From: Arenicola marina
Taxonomy: Eukaryota; Annelida; Polychaeta; Arenicolidae
NCBI GenBank assembly: GCA_964019135.1
Contig: OZ025248.1
Location: 54,367,670 to 54,431,669 of the forward strand
Direction of reading: 5' to 3'
DNA: 64,000 bases
Each line of letters opens with the position of its first letter. Position 1 is the first letter of the stretch. A model generated the notes under the pieces. It worked only from the letters and a program-made list of their open reading frames with translations. It did not search any database and was not told where the DNA came from. Below are positions 14,201 to 25,448 of this stretch, piece after piece. The position numbers were made by a program, and so were the translations under genes.

Positions 14201-14477
14201 CATAATAGGGTCACGTGGTCTATTCACGTTTATTGGCGATGCGTTCCGCCAATTACTGGCGAAGTGTTCCGCCAGTTAGTGGCGAAGTGTTCCGCCAGTT
14301 AGTGCGAAGTGTTCCGCCACTTTTATTTAATTTGCTTGTCATGTAGTGTCTTTCTCACTCGGCAAATAAATTTGCCCTTTCCAATTCCATGCATTGTGTT
14401 CTGTTTTCTTGCCAGGAAACAAGCTGCGGGCGAGCCAGCTTATCTTTACGAATTCGTAGCGAAAAACATAAAAAGTG
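11225..14477 (+). repeat. 1.33-kb tandem repeat, two full copies and one truncated
   Basis: Copies begin with 'tggcggatgtcccctcacct' at 11225, 12571 and 13899. The spacing between copies two and three is 1,328 bp. They are almost identical, so the duplication is recent or kept homogeneous. Each copy contains a mini-array of about 23-bp units ('ggcgaagtgttccgcc', itself an imperfect palindrome) at 11550-11665, 12906-12995 and 14233-14322, and copies one and two contain the 235-bp module seen alone at 9684. Copy three stops at about 14475, just where the module would begin. The 66-88 codon open frames inside are repeated with the unit and show no recognised domain. Confidence 0.9.
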
Positions 14478-14537
14478 ATTATCCATGTAACCTTTGAAGC
14501 TTTCTATGAATCACGAAGGGTCCTTCCTATCTGGTGG

Positions 14538-14755
14538 GGGGCCGACGCGATAGCTCAGTGGGTGAGAGCGCTGGTCACATGAGAGCCTAACGGCACGTGG
14601 ATCCGTGGTGACCATGTCTATGTGGTTGCAGGATAAAGACCCTTGTAAGGAGTAGGGGGTTCCCCCCGGGGACATGGCTCTACTCTCCCCTCCTTCTCCC
14701 ATTGACGCGATATGACCAAAAGTGGTCAACGCGTCCTGAATAACTAATCAACCAA
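14538..14755 (+). mobile_element. tRNA-derived SINE, full length with 13-bp TSD
   Basis: The 5' part resembles a tRNA gene, with an A-box-like 'tagctcagtgggtgagagcg' and a degraded B-box region near 'ggatccgtggtgacc'. The body includes 'gtagggggttccccccgggg' and 'cattgacgcgatatgacc', and the tail is 'taactaatcaaccaa'. The insertion is flanked by perfect copies of TCCTATCTGGTGG at 14525-14537 and 14756-14768. The same family recurs at 35.3, 45.3, 46.4, 49.4, 53.8 and 59.3 kb. Confidence 0.9.
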
Positions 14756-14768
14756 TCCTATCTGGTGG

Positions 14769-15909
14769 TCTCGTCGACCGCGCGGCGGTGGTCGACACCA
14801 CGCCAGGACTAGAAGTACCTTCAAACGCTTTGGATTGGCGTGTTCGGCCGTCGTACCAAAACAAAATCGACACTGGAAACTGGACCCCTCCTTCCAGACC
14901 CCTACTAATAAGGTATCTATCAGATGATCACAGCACGAGCAGACCCGCTGTCACTCAAACTTGCATCCCTATGATTGCGCTCTCGTGTAACTAATGCGCA
15001 GTGACGGAGGGAGACAAATTGCGCAGAACTAGGAAGGACCTGTCTTCAAGAGACTCCACAAGGTGGGAGCACTTCACTAATCGTGAACCCCATTTGGGGT
15101 TTCCTAGAATTGGGCTGGCTAGTTCTACGCCCAAATGTTATAAATGTCACTATGGGAGCAATATAATTATTTTTTTATTTACAAGCAGGTATCATATAGG
15201 CATTGTCAGATAGTGTGGTCGATAGGCACGGTGAAGTTAAACATAAAATTCAAATTAAACTGCCGCCTCTTCATCCTCGCTTTTCCGCACTGATTACTGT
15301 TTGATTAACGACATCAGAATCACCGGGTAAGATATATCCGTGAGAGGAAATAGTTCTCACAGGCGGCACCAAATTATTCTCTTTAGGAACACATTCCATG
15401 AAATGAAAGTCAAATTTTATTATTCAAACGCGTATATTTCTGGTTTAGACAATCGAGTCGCTTGCTAATATAGCCGGTCGCTTGCTCATGCGTCGGTCTG
15501 TTGCTCGTCTGCAATTCTACAAGCCCCAATCACCGCAACTCTAAGCTGGTACAAGTACACAAGCGAAGTTGGGGCCGCTGAACCAGCCTATAGAAAGATA
15601 TGCCGTGTGTGTGACGTATGAGTTATTCGGATGCGTTTGATCAGTTTGGCGCTGAGCAAGCCAGAGGAAGGACTGTGTCTGGGTAAAAGGTGGGGTGCAC
15701 CCATGGATCTATGTTGGTACGTGGTAAGGAGGGGGAGGGGGGCAAACCGTGATGACAGAGAAATAAAATTGTAAGTTAAAACTAGACTGGAGCAACAGAC
15801 TGTAGTCACAGGAAGGAGATTATTTCACGCGGAAATATTTGCCGTTGCGACACCCTCTCTGGTTGTGTGTCACGAGACATCTTGAGTTGAGCAATTTCCT
15901 TCCTTCCGT
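14769..15909. other. No supported gene
   Basis: The stretch between the SINE and the MITE contains short open frames on both strands (about 60-73 codons) with no recognisable product. A T-run near 15170 and a G-rich patch at about 15727-15742 are the only compositional features. Confidence 0.4.
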
Positions 15910-15911
15910 TA

Positions 15912-16323
15912 GGGCGTGTTCAATTTACCTGTAACCGACGGGAACCCGAAATCGTTTTTGAAACGGATTTCAACGGTTTGTCCACCTAAGGTTTGGTTTC
16001 ATTTGTTTACAGTTTCAGCATGTATTTTGGCAATGGCCATGGGCTTATGAAGTTATCAATAAATATGCTGTTTCATTTTCTACCCGCGATCGGACTGTCC
16101 GTAAATAAATTAGCGTCATATTTTTGTCCAGAAGTCTCTATTCAATACATTGATGACTAACTATGGTGTATGTGTTGCTTGAACTGACAGTTCCGCCGAA
16201 CGGAAACCAGTTATCTCGACAGTTTCACGGTTTCGAGCAAACCGGTTTCGGTTCTCCTGCCGAACCGACAGGAACAGTCGGTTCGGCAAACCGGTTTTGG
16301 TTTCATGTAAAAATAACACGCCC
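15912..16323. mobile_element. MITE-like element with inverted ends and TA duplication
   Basis: The left end GGGCGTGTTCAATTTAC and the right end, read on the opposite strand, GGGCGTGTTATTTTTAC, match at about 21 of the outer 27 positions. Both ends abut a TA dinucleotide (15910-15911 and 16324-16325), as expected for a Tc1/mariner-type TA target duplication. The 412-bp interior holds no transposase but has several forms of 'aaccggttt' and 'gaacc', giving further internal pairing. I infer a non-autonomous DNA transposon. A PIF/Harbinger origin is less likely because a direct TTA duplication is not seen. Confidence 0.65.
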
Positions 16324-16639
16324 TAAGTTTCTCCTGGTATTGCAGTCTGTATTGTGCTCATTTAGTGATTTGCTTGATGCGCTCATTATAGGCTTTACTT
16401 TAGTAAATAAATATCTACTACTAAAGCTCCCATTCGCGAGGTGCATGTGCGTTCCTCCACGCAGACCGCTGATGTCTATGCAAATTAAAGATTCTTGAAA
16501 TGAGTCCCTGAATATTTGGTAGGAAAATGGTCAAAGGGTTTTACCAAGAACCAGATTGATTCTCAAATGTCAAAGACGTAGAATCAATGGTTAGCCAAAA
16601 CATGGCACCTAATGACATATCATCTGACCTCAATGGCAA

Positions 16640-16858
16640 TTACGATATACTAGAAAGGTATCTGATTCGTGCAAGGGAAAAACATATTTCTACTAAACTA
16701 GTTAAGTATTTACGAAGACGTCTTTGTTTCCCAGGAGCAAGAATGTTTGGTAGGCTGGCCCCAGCTAACACTTCAGCATTTGTTACCTTGCTTAGCCAAG
16801 CTTTGCCTAAAATATTTCCCAGGAACCGAAAATGGAAATTGTTGACTGCAACTCCTTG
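16640..16858 (-). mobile_element. LINE ORF2 C-terminal fragment (minus)
   Basis: Minus-strand translation gives FHFRFLGNILGKAWLSKVTN followed by AEVLAGASLPNI. This resembles the conserved segment just after the reverse transcriptase in one group of animal LINEs (consensus like 'FHLRCLRSILGISWQDKVTN AEVL'). The fragment is out of context and in opposite orientation to the RT fragment that begins a few bases to its right. Confidence 0.7.
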
Positions 16859-16861
16859 CGA

Positions 16862-17240
16862 AGAGAGTATATCACGAAGCGCAGTGCGGCTTCGTACCCG
16901 AACGATCCACTGTTGATATAATATTCTCGTTGCGTCAACTTCAGGAGAAATGTAGAGAGAGATACTGTCATCAGATCTGGGTGGCACAAACTATTCTATT
17001 GGCTGCCCCCGCAGACTGCTTAACCTTATTCGCTCTTTTTATGAACTTTAGTTCAGTACAGTATAGTTCGACGGGTCTACTGATCAGAGAAACGGCGTGG
17101 CGCAGGGATTTTTTCCAGCACCAACTTTATTTGCTATTTTCTTCTCTATGCTCCTTTCGCACGCAGTTGATTAGGACGTGGAGGGGGTTTATAAGGGACT
17201 TACTGTTCGCTGACGGTTCAGAAAGCCAGCTACAGAGACT
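16862..17240 (+). mobile_element. LINE reverse transcriptase fragment (plus), decayed
   Basis: Frame reading from about 16871 gives QCGFVPERSTVDIIFSLRQL followed by QEKCRE, the conserved RT segment that in intact relatives reads 'FRPGRSTVDMIFSLRQLQEKCRE'. Farther on, DLLFADG near 17200 corresponds to the catalytic F/Y-A-D-D box, with the second aspartate replaced by glycine. The reading frame changes at least twice between these motifs, so the copy is inactive. It abuts a minus-strand piece of the same LINE type, giving an inverted arrangement. Confidence 0.75.
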
Positions 17241-17329
17241 CCCAAACGCGTGTGCATTATGTAGCAAAACGTCATTATTATAATTATGATCGATTCCTAA
17301 GCTGCAAAACATATATATAAAAAGGACCT

Positions 17330-18180
17330 GCGTTATGCGGGAAGATGTACTCAAACTTTTAAACGATAAAAGGACCTCCCTAAATCTATACAGATTGATG
17401 GTTGTGAAATAACTGATCTCTTAACGATCTGAGAGAAATTTAATTCCTTTTTTGCTACGGCTGGCCGAGGCCTTGCAAAGGCAAACTTAAAGTTGCATGT
17501 GGAGTTGTTTCGCTGTTTTTGAATGCCAAATTTGCGTATAAGAACACAAACCTAAGGCCTTAAGGTTCATAACAGACAATAAACACCTACCATATCGCTC
17601 ACCAATTATCTGCCAATGAGCAAAACATTTCAAATTCATGAATTGCCCGCCACAAAAATGAAAACTTGTGCTGATTTGAAACGTCATAAACGTGTGTACA
17701 AAAGTCGTTTACCGGTGCCACCGACAGGAAGCCCAAGCGCTAAATTATATGAGACAATAGAAGCGTCCGGAGTGCCACTTTTTCTTTGGCGGTGGCCGTT
17801 GACACTGCTTGTGGTCAAAGGTAATATTTCCTGTTTATGTTTATTTTGGTACAGCCGTTGCAACGGTCAGCTCCACATGTAACTTTAATAGTAGTGCTCG
17901 TCGAATTGACGATTATCTTTAAGGCAAGCATAATACCGAGTCTAAATTCGCATTTCTTTAAGCACAGTAGAGGAAAAGATTCGCTATGTGCCGACATTAT
18001 AAAAGTAATTAAGGATGAGATATCTGTAGCCTTGGCCGTTATTGTGAATCAAAAATTTGCAACTGACATGAAATTGATAAATGTGTACCGCTTTATAAGA
18101 AGGGTAATGAAAATGCACTCAGCAACTACCGTCCAGAGCTATTTTGCCGGCCATTTCTAAGGTTTCTGAGACAATAATTA
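17330..18180 (+). mobile_element. Second LINE fragment: linker and RT N-terminal part, decayed
   Basis: At about 17385-17475 the translation IQIDGCEITDLL, then EKFNSFFATAGRGLAK, resembles the linker before the RT in CR1/Jockey-like LINEs ('I.ING.EI..P..IAEKFN.FFA.IGP.LA'). At about 17970-18150 the pieces 'ADIIKVIKDEISVALAVIVN' and, in another frame, YKKGNENALSNYRP match RT motifs ('FKKG....NYRPI'). Order and orientation are correct for one element, but frames are disrupted. It is a different LINE type from the neighbouring fragment. The middle part (17490-17940) is not recognised. Confidence 0.65.
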
Positions 18181-19660
18181 CTAACTCTACAGCTGCTCAC
18201 TAGCAGCACCGCGTGACGTCACGTGCTGATGTTTTTGCGTCCGCTAGGAATTAAGGCAATTAGGACTTAGAGGGAAATAGAGATGGGGGAGGGGGTGGAG
18301 GGGGTCGAGTAGGGTGGTAGGGAAGAGGGAGGGGGGGGAGTATGGGGTTTATTATGAGGTCAAATCATGTCCTGGTCGCGCTGCCATGGTGTCTCCTCCC
18401 TCACCCCTTGACTCGGAGAGCGAGTGACAGCACAGACAGTCAGGTGACATCCAGCGCGTCCTCTACCCCCAAGACGCCCATGCACTCAAGGTCATGGATG
18501 TCACGTGTCACCCCACGTGTCAACGATGTGCCAGTCGCGGTGCAGCGAGCGGCGAGGGAAAGAGGGAGGAGGATGGGGGCGGGGGTGGCGGGGGCGGGAG
18601 GATGGGGGCGGGGGTGGTGGTGGGGGCGGGAGGATGGGGGCGGGGCGGGAGCGGGAGGAAGGGATGGGTGGGTGGGGGTGGGGGTGGCGCTGAGTGGCGT
18701 CGTCCTTCGGTCAGCCATCCCAAACAGCCTGAATTAGTGGCGCAGCACTCAGGTGGACCCCCTGAGCGCCCCGCCCTGGCACTCAATGTCAGCATGGCCC
18801 ATGCGGGACGTGCCTTCACTGATTGCCGACCCACGAGCACTGGCGGCAGACGGTCGTCAGCCTCGGGTATCAATCTACAGGTCACGATTTCCTTCTTGTA
18901 AAATGCAGGGTTGGAAGCTAAGTAGAATGTAATGAACTATTTTGTGTGTGTACATTTCTGAATATATGGATTAAACGTCGTAACCAGTTCAATAAAATTA
19001 CTGTAATTTATACATTAATGAGCATGGTGCCCGTTTTATTAAGCAAGAAATTTTCCCTGGGTTTATTCAAATAGACGCTGTCTGCAGTCTGATTGGGGCA
19101 GAAAGTGGGGGATAACCATGTAAGCTTAAATGCTTAGATCTAATGCTGTGTAAGCCAGGAATAACCCTTGCCTTGCTCTTTGCCAGACATGTCTGTAAAA
19201 CCAGTCACGGAGCGGCGGTATCCTGCCGGATACAGTGTCAGAAACGGCGTGGCAGTTGGCTGGTCGGCGAGGGCAATGAATCTCCCCCCCGCCACGTCCT
19301 GCGGTGCGGGTTGGGGGTGGGGGGCAGCGACGATGTCACGTGGTGGGTAGGCGTGTCTGACAAATCTGGCGGTTGACATCCATCCCGTCATCTCCGCGGA
19401 GCTTATGAAGCACGACTCACTGGGTCAGCCGGCTTAAATGGTGGTGGTGGGGGCGACGGGGGAAGGGGGTGGGGGGGCTGTCATAAAGCGGACAATAACC
19501 GGGAGATCGCCGTCATCCCCCTGAGAGGAGCAGCCGGTGGGTTGCTTAGGGTGCTGGTGAGGGTGGTTGGGGTGGTGCCATAGGGCGGAAGGGGGGCGGG
19601 ACGGTGCAGTGGGGAGGGGTAAGGTGTTACGGTGGGTAGGGGGATGGGACTACACGGGAT
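18181..19660. other. Non-coding, with a G-rich tandem patch
   Basis: No gene is supported. At 18555-18690 there is a G-rich imperfect tandem repeat built from 'gggggcgggggtgg' and 'gcgggaggatgggg', preceded by G-rich sequence at 18280-18340. Open frames across it encode low-complexity Gly/Arg or Pro/Ser. Another G-rich patch lies at 19310-19330 and 19440-19475. Confidence 0.5.
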
Positions 19661-19671
19661 CTGCTCAAAGT

Positions 19672-21380
19672 GTGGTGCGATGTGGTGTGGTGTGGTGTGG
19701 TGTGGTTGGGGTGGTGGGGTGTGGTGTGGTGCGGTATGATGTGGTTGGGGTGGTTGGGTGTGGTGTGGTGTGGTTGGGGTGGTTGGGTGTCGTGTGGTGT
19801 GGTTGGGGTAGTTGGGTGTGGTGTGGTGTGGTTGGGGTGGTTGGGGTGGTGGGGTGTGGTGTGGTGCGGTATGGTGTGGTTGGGGTGGTTGGGTGTGGTG
19901 TGGTGTGGTTGGGGTGGTTGGGTGTGGTGTGGTGTGGTTGGGGTGGTTGGGTGTGGTGTGGTGTGGTTGGGGTGGTGCCGTGGGGTATGGTGTGGTGTGA
20001 TTGGGGTGGTTGGGTGTGGTGTAGTGTGGTTGGGGTGGTTGTGTGTGGTGTGGTTGGGGTGGTGGTGTGTGGTGTGATGTGGTTCGGGTGGTGGGGTGTG
20101 GTGTGGTTGGGGTGGTGCGGTGGGGTGTTGTGTGGTGTGGTTGGGGTGGTGGGGTGTTGTGTGGTGTGGTTGGGGTGGTGGGGTGGGGTGGTGTATGGTG
20201 TGTTTGGGGTGGCGCGGTGGGGTGTGGTTGGGGTGGTGTGGTGCGTTGTGATTTGTGTTGGTGTGGTGTGTTTGGGGTGGTTGGGTGTGGTGTGGTGTGG
20301 TTGAGGTGGTGGGGTGTGGTGTGGTGTGGTTGGGGTGGTGCGGTGGGGTGGTGTATGGTGTGTTTGGGGTGGCGCGGTGGGGTGTGGTTGGGGTGGTGTG
20401 GTGCGTTGTGATTTGTGTTGGTGTGGTGTGTTTGGGGTGGTTGGGTGTGGTGTGGTGTGGTTGGGGTGGTGGGGTGTGGTGTGGTGTGGTATGGTTGGGT
20501 TGTTGGGGTGTGGTGTGGTGTGGTTGGGGTGGTGCGGTGGGGTGTTTTGTGGTGTGGTTGGGGTGGTGGGGTGTGGTGTGGTGTGGTTGCGGTGGTGTTG
20601 TGAGGTGTGGTTGGGGTGGTGTGGTGTGGTGTGGTGTTGTGTGGTGTGTTTGGGGTGGTGCGGTGGGGTGTTGTGTGGTGTGGTTGGGGTGGTGAGGTGT
20701 GGTGTGGTTGGGGTGGTGTGGTGTGGTTGGGATGGTGGGGTGTGGTGTGGTGTGGTTGGGGTGGTGGGATGAGGTGTGGTGTGGTTGGGGTGGTGGGTTG
20801 TGGTGTTGTGTGGTGTGGTTGAAGTGGTGCGGTGGGGTGGTGTATGGTGTGTTTGAGGTGGCGCGGTGTGGTGTGGTGTGGTGTGGTGTGGTTGGGTGTG
20901 GTGTGGTGTGGTTGGGGTGGTGGGGTGTGGTGTGGTGTGGTATGGTTGGGTTGTTGGGGTGTAGTGTGGTGTGGTTGGGGTGGTGCGGTGGGGTGTTTTG
21001 TGGTGTGGTTGGGGTGGTGGGGTGTGGTGTGGTGTGGTTGCGGTGGTGTTGTGAGGTGTGGTTGGGGTGGTGTGGTGTGGTGTGGTGTTGTGTGGTGTGT
21101 TTGGGGTGGTGCGGTGGGGTGTTGTGTGGTGTGGTTGGGGTGGTGGGGTGTGGTGTGGTTGGGGTGGTGTGGTGTGGTTGGGATGGTGGGGTGTGGTGAG
21201 GTGTGGTTGGGGTGGTGGGATGAGGTGTGGTGTGGTTGGGGTGGTGGGTTGTGGTGTTGTGTGGTGTGGTTGGGGTGGTGCGGTGGGGTGGTGTATGGTG
21301 TGTTTGAGGTGGCGCGGTGGGGTGTGGCTGGGGCGGTGTGGTGCGGTGTGGTTTGTGTTGGTGTGGTGTGTTTGGGATGG
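19672..21380 (+). repeat. 1.7-kb G/T-only minisatellite, strand-asymmetric
   Basis: The plus strand consists almost entirely of G and T in variants of 'ggtgtggtgtggttggggtg', with very rare A and C. The minus strand is therefore a long C/A tract. Larger internal duplications are visible: a block at about 20461 recurs at about 20912 (offset about 451 bp), and a block with 'tgtatggtgtgtttgggg' at 20193 recurs at 20351. G-runs of 3-4 spaced by a few bases occur throughout and would allow G-quadruplex formation. The long frames (up to 611 codons of His/Thr/Pro) are repeat translation, not genes. Confidence 0.95.
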
Positions 21381-21465
21381 ACACCTTCTTAAAATCCACA
21401 TGGACCTCTTTCTTTAAATCGACATGCGAAATGGACACCTGCTTAAAATCGACATGCGACATGGG
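21381..21465. repeat. Short tandem repeat, about 3 units
   Basis: Diverged units contain 'tggacacc', 'cttaaaatcgacatgcga' and 'tttaaatcgacatgcgaaa', about 28-30 bp each. They lie at the right edge of the G/T array and are unrelated to it. Confidence 0.6.
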
Positions 21466-24400
21466 GCCCTTGTATATTCTGGTCGCAAGGTCAATTGACT
21501 CCTCCTACCCCGAACTAGCAGACTGTTGTACTGTGCGTTTCGCAGCGACCGCCTTCATAGATAACCAGATTGTTGGTACGCTTTATTAAAGTTGCATATC
21601 GAGCTCTTTCCCACCAAAACTAAAGAGGTCAAAATACAAATAAGAATCAGTCCTTGATTCATTCAAGATTTCTTTTGTATATACTCCACGCATGCCAGAT
21701 TGCCAAATGGATCTCTTAGCCTTGACCGTGATATCAATTTACCACAAGTTTTCATTTTAGTGGTAAACGTCATCAGTTTGTGCGCTTCGCGATGCTTTGG
21801 CATTAGAAGCAGTGCCGAGACGAGAGTTCTGTGGTGTCCCGGGATAGCCACGTTTGCCACATCACAGCCAAAACGGCGATGTTTATCAGGTTTCTGAATT
21901 TATAGAATGAAACAATCGAGTTTTTTCTTTGGCGGGAAAGCGCTCGATATGCAACTCGGTAAGACGACTCTTGCCACATGCATACCGACATGCTGAGGCA
22001 TCGTGTATGGTTTGGAAAAAGTGACAACGAACTTGCCTTTGTTCACCTGATACAGTGCGTCATCAGGCAAAGGCTGGGTCCTCGGCACTTCATATGTAGA
22101 AATGCGTGACACATATGTGCTATTAAGTCGCGTAGGGCGGTTATGGGATTTCATCCCTTATTTGTCGCACTGTTTGGCGTGCGGCCGCAGTCGACAGCCA
22201 TACGGTACGACAAATAAAGATTTGAAATTGACGGATTGGTCAGCGACGTGAACAGGAAGTAGGCTTATATTTCGCGGCGCGCGAGAGCAGTCCCGCACAG
22301 TAATATTAAACTCTGGACGACGATTTTCTGAAATACGCGGAGATAACTTGTATGTATCGAGGCGTAATATTTATCCTTTATTTATCAATATATTACGCGA
22401 TTTAGATTATGTTACTTTTTCCAAATTAGGGTTAATTATGTAAAGGATATGCCCGCAACAAATGGAAATAGCGTTCCGTGATGAGACCGCGATGCGGAAC
22501 ACGGCCTTTGCGGACGAGTTGGGGTCTGGAAGTGTCCATCAGTGTCCAATGTCGATTTTTCACTACCTTTTGTGTAGCTTTTTGGTTAGGTTCAGTGTCG
22601 CTTTTTCAAGAATCTCTGTTCAGATTCTCAGTGTCGGAATTTGGGAGTCAATGTCGAATGTCGATTTTTCAAATATGCCTTTGTTTGTCGCGTGTCGCCA
22701 TTTACCCCTTCCAGACCCGTGCGAGTGGGCGAATGCATCGAGGAAGCAGTATCCAACAACAGAGACATAACGGCGCCCCTGGCGGAGACGGTCGAGGGCG
22801 GAGAGTGCCTATCTCCATGATAGTTTCACAGTCGCAAGGCGAACAGCTTGGCATGGCGCACCCAAGTTCGCTCAGACGCTTTTTGTGTCCGTCACATTTG
22901 ATTAATCACAACCCACTCGCTCTTGGCCGAACGGCCCGTGCCGCTAATTGGTGACCATATCAGGACTTATAGCATTCCCAACTGATTCCTTTTGGCGGTA
23001 ACCTTGGAAGCAGACGACAGGTCACCGGTCGCCAGGCGCACTTAACCTGGGGTGAAAAGGCTGGACAAGGTCAGACAAGACGCGCGGCAGATGACACCGC
23101 CGGTCGGGAAAGGTCAGCGATGTCAAGCTTCGACTCTAGGGTCATTTATTAGAACGGACGAGAAACATGACCGTCAATGAATGGGATTACGAAGGGTACT
23201 GGTTGCTTTCATCTTAGCATTTGTTGGAATTTTAGCCAACCTAGATGTGTAAACATTGCATCCCACAGCACTGTAAGGGTTCCTGCCTGACTTACCATAA
23301 ACATAACAATTTCCCAATAACTACAGACCAAAATTGTGAAAGATTAGGTAAGAAATCAAGTAGTTATTAATGTGCAAAATTTACCAAATTAAATAGGTAG
23401 TAGCCATGTTCCTTTCCAGGTGTATCACAGGCTAATTTTTTCGTCCTCTGCCAAACTTAACGGTCAACATGGATAACATCCACTGATGGTACTTTTGATG
23501 CCAACACTGGCCTTGATACGACCACAATCGGTATGCATCAGAGACATAGGATAAGGTGGGCAGTCATCAGAACTCGAGTTTCCTGACCTACATAGATACG
23601 TTTGCGGGATCCGTTTATATTGGATTTGTTCGGTCGTCTGCAGTGGCAGTAGCCAGTGCAGTGGCCATCACCCACCAATGCCGCACATATCGCTGACACT
23701 CGACCACCAGCAGTGTTTGAAACATACATGTGTGTTTATATCTGCGACTAAGACTGGCTGCACTATAGAAAGACTGACAATGGACGATGGTGGGTTGTTT
23801 ATAATTTCAGCAACTCACGTTTTATATGAACCTTTTCCTCACAAAGAAGCATTTACTACCAGACAGCACTATAACTACTGCTAATGTCGAGGCTCGTTTA
23901 TGTCGCTAAAACACACGGCTTCAACTTAAGCGTAACGAAAACAACCTGATAACAATACCTGCGTTTTCCTCCATAGATAATTCATGTGCAAGACGTATAC
24001 CGTATAGACCAGCACCCTCCCCCATCCATATCCAAAACAAGAGCTCAGTGGGACATTGATGATGACGAAAATCGACTTTGGGTCAATGAGCGTGTCTTTT
24101 AAAACATGCTGAACCAAACCGGGACGTTATACGATGATTTCTTCATTCCAGTAGCTTCATTCCAGTAGCTTAACTATTGCATATACCGGGTCCCTTGGTT
24201 TGAACTTTAAATTGGAAAAAAAGCGTCGTTTTGGCGTCAAGGCGTGGCCCAGAAATTCTATCAGCGGCATGGGTGTGACTAATGGTCCTTTCTTAATATT
24301 ATTACTTATTACATATTGATGGTAGCGGTCGCCTAAGTAGGTGGGCAGGTTGGAATAATTACGGCCTTCAGCGTCCAATTTGGGGTAAATATGGCATTAA

Positions 24401-24776
24401 ATCGGCAATTTGGGCTCAATAACGCCTTCAACGGGCAACGTACGCACTTTAGACGTTATCAAGGGCAATTGGGGGCTGCAGGCACTACTCTGAACAATGT
24501 GCGCACTGTATAAACCGACATTAACATACTTTAATAGGTAAAACCGTGCTTTTATGACGTATAATAGCCGAGTAAAGGCCTTTGTAAAACTGTGATGTCT
24601 TCACGTCATTGTGACGTCATAGCATGGCGCACGACAGCGTCCAAATAATACAACGCAAACTTTATGCCCCACAACCCAAAACGTTGACTACGACGGCGGT
24701 AGAAGCATCCGCCCTTCAGATATGATATGGCTTGGCGTAATTACCAAAAAACGCTATACTTCATCATTAAGGATAC
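21466..24776. other. About 3.3 kb without a supported gene
   Basis: I find no conserved protein motif on either strand. Two overlapping plus-strand open frames at 22462-22954 (102 and 158 codons) contain repeated 'tgtccaatgtcgatttttc'-like phrases and look non-coding. A minus-strand frame at 21900-22154 is unrecognised. Sequence composition is ordinary. Confidence 0.4.
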
Positions 24777-25448
24777 ATGAATTACGAGCTGACGTACAAA
24801 GGACAATGCGGTCGGAAGACAGATGGTAAGAATGTTTTGCTGTCACCAATTATCTGGAGGTGTATGTTCCCTGTCGTTATCCGCAAAGATCTCAGCTCCA
24901 TCGTGTTTTCCCGATGTTTGATGAATTTTCAAATATATCCCGAATCTGTATACTTTATCATTAGCAAACGTTTCGTTGCTATGGAAACAAAATTGCGACT
25001 TGCTTTTCGACATGTGCTTGCCCTAAGTATATTGTACTTGTCAACATCTCCCACCCTGGTGAAGAAAAGTGAAATCACCGAAACATTCGTACATGAAATT
25101 GAACGAAGCTCCATTATCTCCATAGGATCCAATGTTAAAAGTTATAGACTTATGCCACCATGTTTACAGTTAATGACTCAGCTCACTATTATCCATACAC
25201 AGTTGCAAGCATTAGGTGATGGCTTGAAAAAAAGCCGTATCTTTAACCATTGGGCAAATTTCAAAAACAATCCTATGACGTCACTTTTTGTTCCAATTGC
25301 ATATGGTAAGCACCGTGGCTACTGGGTATCAAGTTTAACTAATAAACAAAACCTGGTGTTGTTTGATGGAGGCACTAGTGAAATACGCGATAAAACATAT
25401 TTTTCCCAGCCTGAGAGATCTAGGGCTTTAACATGGGAAGTCTTGTAA
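24777..25448 (+). CDS. Unrecognised 223-codon open frame
   Basis: This is the longest open frame in the window that is not made of tandem repeat, exon or element sequence. It starts with ATG in the context 'ggatacatgaattac' and ends in TAA. I recognise no domain. There is one moderately hydrophobic patch (residues about 75-93, LRLAFRHVLALSILYLSTS). Local base composition is AT-rich, where chance frames of this length are uncommon but possible. No splice partners, promoter or poly(A) signal could be tied to it. It may be an intronless gene, part of an unknown element, or chance. Confidence 0.2.
   Translation: MNYELTYKGQCGRKTDGKNVLLSPIIWRCMFPVVIRKDLSSIVFSRCLMNFQIYPESVYFIISKRFVAMETKLRLAFRHVLALSILYLSTSPTLVKKSEITETFVHEIERSSIISIGSNVKSYRLMPPCLQLMTQLTIIHTQLQALGDGLKKSRIFNHWANFKNNPMTSLFVPIAYGKHRGYWVSSLTNKQNLVLFDGGTSEIRDKTYFSQPERSRALTWEVL

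Noticed and set aside
18440-18901. Gly/Arg-rich and Pro/Ser-rich frames of up to 135 codons
   Set aside because: Product of the G-rich tandem patch; several frames open on both strands.
19567-21462. Long Gly/Val/Trp/Cys frames on plus and His/Thr/Pro frames on minus
   Set aside because: They are translations of the G/T-only repeat with no starts, splice sites or non-repeat sequence.
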